A stretch of DNA of 38,742 nucleotides from Spirochaetales bacterium (lineage in GTDB: Bacteria > Spirochaetota > JAAYUW01): contig JAAZOT010000073.1 of assembly GCA_012797605.1 (NCBI GenBank), forward strand, positions 1-38,742, read 5' to 3'. The notes beneath the pieces were generated by a model, which searched no databases, was not told the DNA's origin, and saw nothing but the letters and a program-made list of their open reading frames with translations. Positions 25,869 through 33,124 of this stretch are shown in pieces. Every line of letters begins with the position of its first letter. The stretch's first letter is position 1. The translations under genes and the position numbers were made by a program.

Positions 25869-25986
25869 GTTTTAGGATAATTATTTAAATAACATATTTT
25901 CACTTGATATTTTAATAAAAATTTATTAAACTCTTGAAGAGGATGAAAATATTTAAAAATAGATAAATATTTAGGAGATTCAATTT

Positions 25987-26643
25987 ATGTCTGAGTTTAA
26001 TAATAATGATCATTTTTTTAATCTTGAAGAAGATTTAAAAACAGATATAGCATTATCAAAAGATGAGTTATTTTCTATAATAGATCAGTCAGAGAATAAA
26101 GATTTAATAAATAGAGGGAAAAACAATGATATCGATTTAAATAATATTGTACAAGAAAATATTTCTATGAACAAGGATAATTTTGGGGATATTATTGCTG
26201 TTTTTTCTGTTACAGAACTTGAAGAAGAATATAAAAAAAAAAGTAAATTAAAATATTATATAGATGAAAAAAGTGATAAAATTGATACTTTTAATTACAA
26301 CACAGAAAGGAATGCATTACTAGACAAATTTTCTGAGGCTAAAACCACAAATATTCTTAGCAAAGATGAGAATATTTTATTAGATGAAGATTTACAAATA
26401 ATAGAAAATGATAAGGACGAAAAATTACCTGAGCAAATTAATGAAGAAAATAAAACTTTTCAAAAAGAAAGTGAATTAGATGAAAGTTTAAGTATAAAAG
26501 AAATAAAATCTGTAATAAATTATTTAGATGAACTACTTGACGCTTTACCTGAAGATAAAATTGAGGAATTTGTAAAATCTGATTATTACAAACTCTATAA
26601 AAAAGTATTAGATGAATTGAAAACCGAAAATAATTATAAATAA
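25987..26643 (+). CDS. Unknown acidic protein with conserved-looking C-terminus
   Basis: 218 aa, highly charged and rich in Asp, Glu, Asn and Lys. Residues ~1-165 look largely disordered. The C-terminal ~50 residues ('SIKEIKSVINYLDELLDALP' then 'EDKIEEFVKSDYYKLYKKVL') form two amphipathic helices; I recall a similar ending in unannotated spirochaete proteins but could not check it. There is no signal peptide or membrane segment. AGGAG nine bases upstream of the ATG supports the start. It heads the right-hand plus-strand block, about 40 bases before another unknown gene with which it is probably co-transcribed. Function cannot be assigned. Confidence 0.7.
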   Translation: MSEFNNNDHFFNLEEDLKTDIALSKDELFSIIDQSENKDLINRGKNNDIDLNNIVQENISMNKDNFGDIIAVFSVTELEEEYKKKSKLKYYIDEKSDKIDTFNYNTERNALLDKFSEAKTTNILSKDENILLDEDLQIIENDKDEKLPEQINEENKTFQKESELDESLSIKEIKSVINYLDELLDALPEDKIEEFVKSDYYKLYKKVLDELKTENNYK

Positions 26644-26681
26644 TAATAAATAATATATTAAATTGAAAAATAGTGGAACAA

Positions 26682-27434
26682 ATGAGTTTATCGGAAAAAG
26701 CTAATAAAATTTTTAATAAGTTAATGAGACAAAAGGACTTATCCGAAATCTTAATATCTAAAGAAGAGTTTGATAAAGCTTTGATCAAAAGAGATAATTC
26801 TCTATCTGATTTAAATAAAAAAAATCTCTCGCTAGATAAAAATTTTTTAAAATTTGATAAAAAACCTTGTGAAATCAACGAAGATTTGAATAATTTAAAT
26901 TCTATAAGGATTCAAAAAAGTGAAATAGAAAATCTCTTTAATAAGAAAAATGTTGAAACAAGTAATAAAAAAATAAACTATTCTGAAATAAATATTCTTG
27001 ATAAATTGTTATCAAATACCAAAATTTTTCTTAAAAATTTAATATACATTCAAGATGAAAAAGATTTGTATTTTTATCTAGACAAAAACCTATCTACTCT
27101 TTTTTATTTTAAATCTTACTGTATTTTTTTTCAGAATAAAATTGTTCATTCTTATAATATGTCTGATTATATTAAAAAAAAGATTGAAAATTTTTCTAAT
27201 AATTTCCCAGATCAATTTGAAAACACATTCTCTTTGGTCAGAGTCAATTCCCTAGTGAATTATAAAACATTAAAGGAAAACTGCTTTATCTTTCCAATTT
27301 TCCTAAAAAATAAAAATCAGGGATATATTTTTATTGAAATTGATGAAAATTACTCGAAAAATGAATATTATCTTGATTTTGTAGCACTGCTTCTTACATT
27401 GATACCTTCGTCAATACCCTCTATTTTGTCATAG
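26682..27434 (+). CDS. Unknown protein with possible GAF-like C-terminal domain
   Basis: About 250 aa from the ATG at 26682, which has GGA close upstream; the frame extends three codons further to a GTG at 26673. Residues 1-~110 are charged and probably flexible. Residues ~115-245 look like a compact alpha/beta domain: a helix, 'YFKSYCIFFQNKIVHSY', a middle stretch, then 'ENCFIFPIFLKNKNQGYIF' and a final helix, in the order of a GAF sensor domain. The match is by layout only. No metal-binding or cofactor residues stand out. It follows the 218-aa acidic protein and precedes an intergenic stretch with alternative hairpins. Function unknown. Confidence 0.65.
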   Translation: MSLSEKANKIFNKLMRQKDLSEILISKEEFDKALIKRDNSLSDLNKKNLSLDKNFLKFDKKPCEINEDLNNLNSIRIQKSEIENLFNKKNVETSNKKINYSEINILDKLLSNTKIFLKNLIYIQDEKDLYFYLDKNLSTLFYFKSYCIFFQNKIVHSYNMSDYIKKKIENFSNNFPDQFENTFSLVRVNSLVNYKTLKENCFIFPIFLKNKNQGYIFIEIDENYSKNEYYLDFVALLLTLIPSSIPSILS

Positions 27435-27456
27435 TGAAGATTTGAATAGAAAAACC

Positions 27457-27495
27457 ACTTATAAATATAAGTTAAAATCGTATATTTTTACTTAT
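27457..27495 (+). repeat. Two overlapping, mutually exclusive hairpins
   Basis: The first inverted repeat pairs ACTTATA (27457-27463) with TATAAGT (27466-27472). The second pairs ATAAGTTAAAAT (27467-27478) with ATTTTTACTTAT (27484-27495) around a five-base loop, 11 of 12 paired. They share 27467-27472, so only one can form at a time. The element ends 36 bases before the gene at 27532. High A+T makes chance pairing easier, so this is a candidate only. Confidence 0.35.
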
Positions 27496-27531
27496 CAATC
27501 ATTGAATTACTATTTTTAATGGAGATTTATT

Positions 27532-28575
27532 ATGATTCTTAATTTTCAAAAAGTAGAATTAGAAAAAATCAATAAAAACTTCAAACCTCTTATCGACTTT
27601 TCAGCTATAGATAAAGATTCATTAAAAGAGTTTCACAACTCTATATTTTTAAATTCAAAAAATGATGGATATATCCCTATAGTTTTAAGTGAAGATCCGT
27701 TCCAATGTAAGTCCATCTTAAAAAGTTTAATAGTTGAATATGAAGTTAATACTATTAAAGAAATAATTGAAGATATTAAATTATATAATGATGATTATTA
27801 TCTAATAGTTAAAAGATTTGGTAAAATCATATTAAATAAAGATAGTATATTATTAAAGGATGATTTTATTGAGAAATATCATTCTTACCAGATATTTTCT
27901 CTTATTTTCATAATGATCTTTTTCAAAAACACAATAGATTCAAAACCATCGATATTGCTTTATCTATTGTTTTTATTAGCAAATGAAAATCCAAAAATAA
28001 TAGAGCAATTGAAAGATATTTTTAAATTATATGGTTTTTTTGAGAAAATAGATTTTATACCTAAAGATTTTTATATATATCTTATATCGATTGATGCTGA
28101 TAGATCTTTACTTTTAGAACTTAAAAACCTTATTGGTACCATTTATTCTCTTCCCAAATCTATTGAAATTATAAAATATATACTAATCTGTAAATTAAAT
28201 AAAAATAGGTTAAGAAGATTGATTTTCGAAATTTATAGATTGGTGGATTTAGAAAAGTTTGATGAATTTATAAGTATTATGAAACAGGATGATGAATTTT
28301 TTAATGACTTAAAAATAACAAATTCCCAAAAAGAGATAAGACTTTCTAACATCATAAATAAAATAATTAATCCATCTTTTTCTAGCAGGAATGAAAGTTT
28401 TAATAAACTATTAAATTCTTTAAAGCTTTCGCTGATAAATATTAAACCTTCTTTATCGTTTGAAAAAAACGAATTTTCAATTTCTGCTAATATTAAAAAT
28501 CAAAAAGAATTAGAAATTTTAAAAGACGAGATTATCAAACTCGCTGAATGTAAGGATAAAATTTTTGATTTTTAA
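27532..28575 (+). CDS. Unknown protein, possible ParB-like C-terminal region
   Basis: 347 aa, family not recognised. Residues ~1-95 include 'GYIPIVLSEDPFQCKSIL' and look alpha/beta; ~100-260 are helical with hydrophobic stretches, at 122-150 possibly buried helices rather than membrane spans. Residues ~215-245 ('LPKSIEIIKYILICKLNKNR') could be a helix-turn-helix. The C-terminal ~60 ('FSSRNESFNKLLNSLKLSL', 'FEKNEFSISANIKNQKELEI') resemble the end of some ParB-type proteins by eye only. GGAG seven bases upstream supports the start. It is 20 bases upstream of the radical SAM gene, so the two probably work in one transcription unit. A DNA-related role is a weak inference. Confidence 0.68.
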   Translation: MILNFQKVELEKINKNFKPLIDFSAIDKDSLKEFHNSIFLNSKNDGYIPIVLSEDPFQCKSILKSLIVEYEVNTIKEIIEDIKLYNDDYYLIVKRFGKIILNKDSILLKDDFIEKYHSYQIFSLIFIMIFFKNTIDSKPSILLYLLFLLANENPKIIEQLKDIFKLYGFFEKIDFIPKDFYIYLISIDADRSLLLELKNLIGTIYSLPKSIEIIKYILICKLNKNRLRRLIFEIYRLVDLEKFDEFISIMKQDDEFFNDLKITNSQKEIRLSNIINKIINPSFSSRNESFNKLLNSLKLSLINIKPSLSFEKNEFSISANIKNQKELEILKDEIIKLAECKDKIFDF

Positions 28576-28595
28576 CATTAAAAAAGGAAAAAAGC

Positions 28596-29711
28596 ATGTC
28601 TAAAATATTTTCGAAACTTCCTAAAATAAAAAATATCTATATTGAAAAAGGTAACTACAATAATTTTCAATCAAATAATATAGAAAATATAATAAATAAC
28701 ATTTTAAAACTAAAAAGAAATACAAATGAAAAGATAAAGATAAATTATCTAGAAAATGAAGAAATAATAAATCTTACTAAACAGAACAAAATCAGTCAAG
28801 AGGATTCATATGATTTAATTATTCAAAAAAATCCAGGGATATATATTAAAAAATGCCCTGGAACACCTAATTATATCTGTTGCAATTATCATATTACAAC
28901 TTTTTATGTAAATTGTAATCTCGGATGTACATATTGTTTTTTAAAATTTTACCTAAAGAATAACAATATAATTATATATTATGATATTGATCTTTTTCTA
29001 GAAGAAATTAATAGATTTGATAGATTAAGATTAGGAAGTGGAGAATTATCTGACTCACTATTGTATGATCCGTTTACAAATTATTCCGATATTGTCATGG
29101 AATACCTTGAAAATAAACCAAAAATAACTTTCGAGTTTAAAACAAAAACAGATTATATTGATCCATTTTTAAAAAGAAAACCATTGAGTAACATAGTAGT
29201 TGGTTTCTCTGTAAATCCAGAAAATATTTCAAAGATTTTGGAACCTCTCTCTTCGACATTAAATGAAAGATTAGAAGCCGCATCAATACTATTAAAAAAT
29301 GGATGGAAAGTTTCCTTTCATTTTGATCCAATTATTTTAACTTTAGGTTTGGATGAAAATGAATACTTAAAACTTTTTAATACAATAATAGATCTAGCTG
29401 GTAATTCTATAGCATGGTTTTCTCTTGGTACATTAAGGTACAATATTGATATGATGGAAGATTTAAGAAAAAGCTATAAAGGAAGAATTCTTTTAAAATA
29501 TGAAACAATAAAAGGTCTAGATGGAAAGATTAGATACTTTATAGATGATAGATTAAGAATTTATAGGAAAATTTTTGATATTTATAAAAATAGAAATTGC
29601 ACTTTCCCACTATACTATTGTATGGAATCGGATAAAATCTATTTGAAAACTTTTGGTAAATTACCAAATAAAATTGACAATTTATCCAATATATTTAATT
29701 TTAATTGTTGA
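28596..29711 (+). CDS. Spore photoproduct lyase-family radical SAM protein
   Basis: 371 aa. The radical SAM cluster motif is CNLGCTYC (CxxxCxxC at C107, C111, C114), preceded by the family's CCNYH (95-99), where a Cys pair and further Cys87 are present. Downstream come RLGSGELSDSL (145-155), EFKTKTDYID (180-189), 'VGFSVNPENIS' and FHFDPII (241-247), all in the order of the SPL family. True spore photoproduct lyase has a Cys (C141 in Bacillus) as hydrogen donor in the 'CSSDP' stretch; here that position is in GSGELSD and has no Cys. So it is a family member of unknown reaction, possibly on DNA or RNA. The organism need not sporulate. AAGGA upstream supports the start. Next to the unknown 27532 gene. 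Confidence 0.85.
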   Translation: MSKIFSKLPKIKNIYIEKGNYNNFQSNNIENIINNILKLKRNTNEKIKINYLENEEIINLTKQNKISQEDSYDLIIQKNPGIYIKKCPGTPNYICCNYHITTFYVNCNLGCTYCFLKFYLKNNNIIIYYDIDLFLEEINRFDRLRLGSGELSDSLLYDPFTNYSDIVMEYLENKPKITFEFKTKTDYIDPFLKRKPLSNIVVGFSVNPENISKILEPLSSTLNERLEAASILLKNGWKVSFHFDPIILTLGLDENEYLKLFNTIIDLAGNSIAWFSLGTLRYNIDMMEDLRKSYKGRILLKYETIKGLDGKIRYFIDDRLRIYRKIFDIYKNRNCTFPLYYCMESDKIYLKTFGKLPNKIDNLSNIFNFNC

Positions 29712-29735
29712 ATCAAAAAAGGAGTGTAAAACTCA

Positions 29736-30320
29736 ATGGGAAAAGATCCATATGAAATTCTTGGGCTTTCAAGAAACGCATCGATGGATGAAATTAAAGC
29801 AAGATACAGAGAACTAGTCAAAAAATATCATCCTGATAAACACCAGGGTAATCCTTTAGCAGATTTAGCTGAAGAACGTTTCAAAGAAATACAACAAGCC
29901 TATGATGATATAATAAATAATAGGGCATCTTCTTCGCAAAATTATGAAAACAACTATTCTAGTTCTTCATATACATACAATGTTGACTATGAAAATATAA
30001 TTTCACTTATACAAAATGGAAGATATGGCCTTGCAAATCAAAAACTAGATCAAATTAATGACAGAAATTCTGGTCTATGGAATTACTTAAAATCGATTGT
30101 GTGTGCTAATATGGGTGATTTACAAAATGCTATGAATTATATACAGATAGCAATATCAATAGAACCTAACAACATAAATTATCAAAAATTTAGAGATCAA
30201 TTAATTAATTATAATTCAAGACCTTATTATTCTCAAGCTCAAACAGGTTCTACGAGTAGTTGTCTCGATTGCCTTACATGTCTTTGTTGCTTTAACTGTT
30301 TGTGTAATTCATGCTCTTAA
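29736..30320 (+). CDS. J-domain protein with TPR-like middle and cysteine-rich tail
   Basis: 194 aa. A complete J domain occupies ~3-66, with HPD at 32-34, so it should stimulate an Hsp70 (DnaK). There are no G/F-rich or zinc-finger domains, so it is not DnaJ itself. Residues ~85-150 form helices like a short TPR ('[17 protein letters not shown]', '[20 protein letters not shown]'). The last 19 residues hold eight cysteines (176, 179, 182, 184, 185, 188, 190, 193) among small and hydrophobic residues, a candidate for metal binding or lipidation. Similar Cys-rich tails occur on some J proteins of other bacteria. It lies 25 bases after the radical SAM gene and 13 before ispH. GGAG is present but about 11 bases from the ATG. 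Confidence 0.85.
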   Translation: MGKDPYEILGLSRNASMDEIKARYRELVKKYHPDKHQGNPLADLAEERFKEIQQAYDDIINNRASSSQNYENNYSSSSYTYNVDYENIISLIQNGRYGLANQKLDQINDRNSGLWNYLKSIVCANMGDLQNAMNYIQIAISIEPNNINYQKFRDQLINYNSRPYYSQAQTGSTSSCLDCLTCLCCFNCLCNSCS

Positions 30321-30333
30321 AAAAAATTTTACT

Positions 30334-31197
30334 ATGAAAATTATAATACCAAAAGGAAGTGGATTTTGCCCAGGAGTCATAAGTGCTGAAAAAAAACTAT
30401 TACAATTAAGAGAAAAATATGATGAATTGATTTATATCTATGGGATGTTTATTCATAATAAAGAATATGAAAACTTTCTTAAAAGAAAAAATATTATTAG
30501 CATTCAAGATATAAATAAACTTGATGATGGTTCTATATTTATAATACCTACTCATGGAATAGATAGAAATTTCGAAAATATAGTAAAAAATAGATTTAAG
30601 GTCTTTGATTTTACATGTCCTAAAGTTAAAAATGTTCAAAAAATTATTTTTACTCATAAAGATTATTTGACAATTATTACTGGAAAGGAAAACCATCCTG
30701 AAACCATCGGGTTAAAAAGCTACTCATCAGAAAATATAGTTATATCAGATCTCTCTCGTCTTAATGAAAAAAGTTTTATTGAAAAGATCAAAAATAAAAA
30801 GATTTTATTAATTTCTCAGACGACTGCAAATGAAAATTTATATATAAATTCCTTAAATTACTTAAATAATCTTTTAAAAATTAGTTTTATCACTGAACTA
30901 AAAAATTTTAATACAATTTGCCCTTCTATAATAAACAGAGAAAATAATTCAATAGATTTATTAAAAAAACAAAGTACAAAAGCTATTGTCATTGGAGATA
31001 AACTATCTTCAAACTCTCAGAGATTATTCTTAAGACTAAAAACAGTGAATGAAGATATCTTTTTTATTGAAAATATAAATGATCTTGAGAAAATCTTGGA
31101 TAAAATTGAAAAAGAAGAAAAAATTTTAGTAGTTTCCTCTTCTTCAACACCTTCATTTATTGAAAACGAAATAATAAAATTTTTAGAAAAAATTTAA
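30334..31197 (+). CDS. ispH: 4-hydroxy-3-methylbut-2-enyl diphosphate reductase
   Basis: 287 aa; the last enzyme of the MEP pathway, producing IPP and DMAPP. The three iron-sulfur cysteines are present: C12 (GFCPGV), C95 (DFTCPKVKNVQ) and C196 (NTICPSIINRE). Substrate-binding H41 (HN), H74 (THG) and the catalytic E123 (GKENHPE, 117-123) with SQTT (161-164) are also intact. It is slightly diverged from typical sequences (DATCP becomes DFTCP; NTICxATxxRQ becomes NTICPSIINRE) but all functional residues remain. It is downstream of the J-domain gene with a 13-base gap and no obvious ribosome site, so coupled translation is likely. No other isoprenoid gene is in the window. Confidence 0.95.
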   Translation: MKIIIPKGSGFCPGVISAEKKLLQLREKYDELIYIYGMFIHNKEYENFLKRKNIISIQDINKLDDGSIFIIPTHGIDRNFENIVKNRFKVFDFTCPKVKNVQKIIFTHKDYLTIITGKENHPETIGLKSYSSENIVISDLSRLNEKSFIEKIKNKKILLISQTTANENLYINSLNYLNNLLKISFITELKNFNTICPSIINRENNSIDLLKKQSTKAIVIGDKLSSNSQRLFLRLKTVNEDIFFIENINDLEKILDKIEKEEKILVVSSSSTPSFIENEIIKFLEKI

Positions 31198-31268
31198 TTA
31201 ATCAAACTTTTTAATCAAAAGTATAAAGCTTAAAATAAATCTATCGATAAGCTAAATGATTGGATAAA

Positions 31269-32111
31269 ATGAAAAAATCTTTTTTAGTTTTTACATTTTT
31301 ATTTTTGATTTTTATTAATATTACAAATGGTGCTGGAAATTTTGAGGTTATAGACAGAAGACTTGAAGGTAATATTAACTGGACATTTATGCAGTTTGAA
31401 GCCAGTGGTTATGCTGAGCTTGATCCCAACTCTACAAATATAGCCACAAATGAACTTTTAACCTTAAAAAAAGCTGAAGAAAATGGATATTCAAATCTAA
31501 CATCACTTATTATTAATATGATAGTTGACTCTAGAACAAAAATTATTGATTTAATAAAAGAAGATTCTGAAATAAATCGAAATCTATTTGAATTTGTCCA
31601 AAATGCTTATAAATCTGACTTAAAATATTCTGGGACAAAAAGGATAATATACTTTTTATTACCATTTATTTTAGGGAAAGATTCTCTATATTCTGTATTA
31701 AAACTAAAAAGAGATTATACAAATGAAATAAAGGTCGATTCCTCAATCCCTAATAAATCGAATTTTACATCCTTAGTTATTGATTGTCGAGGGTATATGA
31801 TTAACCCTTCTTTAAAACCAAAAATTTTAAATCCTTACCGACAAGCAGTAATTAGCTTTGATAATGTATTATGGGAAATAATTGAGAAGCAGGGGTTTAT
31901 AAAATATATCTGTGATATTACTGGTTTGAAAGCACTAAATAATATAGTTGGAGATAATCCCTATATAATCCCCGCCATTGGAAGTTATGGCATAAATAAT
32001 ACTGATATCATAGTTTCAGAAGAAAATATAGGATTTTTCTTTGGAAATCCAAAAAATCTTGAACTAATTAAAAACGGAAAAATAATTCTTCTTATTGACA
32101 AAAATAAATAA
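31269..32111 (+). CDS. Exported LPP20/FlgT-like protein
   Basis: About 280 aa from the ATG at 31269, which has TGGA close upstream; the frame reaches a TTG three codons earlier. Residues 1-22 are a signal peptide ending near TNGAGN. The mature part follows the LPP20/FlgT-type pattern: a short 'INWTFMQFEASGYAE' strand pair, a helix with Asn/Ala repeats leading to 'SRTKIIDLI', a middle region, then 'TSLVIDCRGYMINPSLKPKI', resembling the 'GLVIDARGlg..PaL.PrI' stretch of exported proteins known in spirochaetes and epsilonproteobacteria, and a final beta-rich part ending IILLIDKNK. Relatives include flagellar and envelope proteins, but no flagellar gene is nearby. Function is inferred only as envelope-associated. 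Confidence 0.75.
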   Translation: MKKSFLVFTFLFLIFINITNGAGNFEVIDRRLEGNINWTFMQFEASGYAELDPNSTNIATNELLTLKKAEENGYSNLTSLIINMIVDSRTKIIDLIKEDSEINRNLFEFVQNAYKSDLKYSGTKRIIYFLLPFILGKDSLYSVLKLKRDYTNEIKVDSSIPNKSNFTSLVIDCRGYMINPSLKPKILNPYRQAVISFDNVLWEIIEKQGFIKYICDITGLKALNNIVGDNPYIIPAIGSYGINNTDIIVSEENIGFFFGNPKNLELIKNGKIILLIDKNK

Positions 32112-32123
32112 TTCTTTACCTTC

Positions 32124-32147
32124 AAAGGGGATAATTTATCCTTTTTT
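32124..32147 (+). terminator. Possible rho-independent terminator
   Basis: GGATA (32129-32133) pairs with TATCC (32137-32141) around a three-base loop, extended by AAA pairing with the six-T run at 32142-32147 across a GG bulge. It lies about 13 bases after the stop at 32111. The short stem makes it weak. Confidence 0.42.
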
Positions 32148-32184
32148 AATCAACCTCCCTAATAAATCATAAATAGATTTATCA

Positions 32185-33108
32185 ATGCTTATAAAAAAAC
32201 AGATTTCTTCATTATTAACAAATGGTGATTTTGCAAATGCAATTGATATTTTAACTTCAAGTTTATCTAATGAGAATAATATTGAAGAATATGCTACTTT
32301 GCATAAAATAATCAAGTACTGGATCAACAGAGATGATAAATTAAATAGGATAAATCAGCCTTATGAAAAAGCATTGGCTTATTTTGATGAATGGGATAAT
32401 TTTTTAAAATTTTTGCAGGAAAACAATATTGATACTAAGATTTCTGAGATCCATTCTATACATAATTTTGTTTTTTCTAAATGCTTATCACTATTTATAG
32501 AATCTAGAACAGAAACAAGAATAAATGATATAGACTTGCTTATTAAGATTGCATATTGCTTTAGAGAACTTTCTCAATATGAAGAGGGTATACAAACTTT
32601 GCAATATGCGTATAAATTGAATAAAAACCAACTTATATCATTGATGCTTGCAGATTTCTTATATGCAAAAGGAGAAACATTAGAAGCACAAATTTTATTT
32701 AAGGACGTTTTTTTTCTTGATAACACAATCTCTTTTGACACAAAGTTCGTTAAATGTGATAAAATATTAGAAATAATTGAAAAAATAAAAAAAGATAATT
32801 ACCCAGAATACGAAATTTTAGAGTGGATTCCTATTTATGGTTATATAGATGGATTTTTGAATGTAAAAAGACAACTGAATAAGAATGAATTTGAAAAGAT
32901 CTTTACAGAAATGACAAAATTTGAAAAGATTTTTTATTCGAATCCTCAAATCAAAAGCCAAGTCGAAGCTAAACTAATAAAAAAATGTATATTACTTCTT
33001 GAATATTATACATTTCAAGAAGCAGACACCGTTAAACAAGAGCAGATTAAATTAAAGTTAAAGAATATAAATGAAACTATTGCAAAACAAATATTAATTA
33101 ATAACTAA
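32185..33108 (+). CDS. TPR-like helical protein upstream of greA
   Basis: 307 aa, probably cytoplasmic, with no signal peptide. It is nearly all helical; residues ~115-175 read like tandem tetratricopeptide helices ('LLIKIAYCFRELSQYEEGIQTLQYAYKLNKN', then 'LISLMLADFLYAKGETLEAQILFKDVFFLDN' regions), and others are degenerate. TPR proteins bind partner proteins. It ends 16 bases before greA, and both are rich in similar helical repeats, so interaction with GreA or RNA polymerase is a reasonable guess but not shown. No enzymatic motif seen. Confidence 0.7.
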   Translation: MLIKKQISSLLTNGDFANAIDILTSSLSNENNIEEYATLHKIIKYWINRDDKLNRINQPYEKALAYFDEWDNFLKFLQENNIDTKISEIHSIHNFVFSKCLSLFIESRTETRINDIDLLIKIAYCFRELSQYEEGIQTLQYAYKLNKNQLISLMLADFLYAKGETLEAQILFKDVFFLDNTISFDTKFVKCDKILEIIEKIKKDNYPEYEILEWIPIYGYIDGFLNVKRQLNKNEFEKIFTEMTKFEKIFYSNPQIKSQVEAKLIKKCILLLEYYTFQEADTVKQEQIKLKLKNINETIAKQILINN

Positions 33109-33124
33109 AGGAGTTTATTAAAAT

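Noticed and set aside
26438-26878. 146-codon minus-strand frame spanning the end of one unknown gene and the start of the next
   Set aside because: Both plus-strand genes have good ribosome sites and consistent protein character; the minus frame is just a low-complexity reflection of A+T-rich DNA.
30406-30696. 96-codon minus-strand frame inside ispH
   Set aside because: It is antisense to an intact ispH with all catalytic residues; no independent support.
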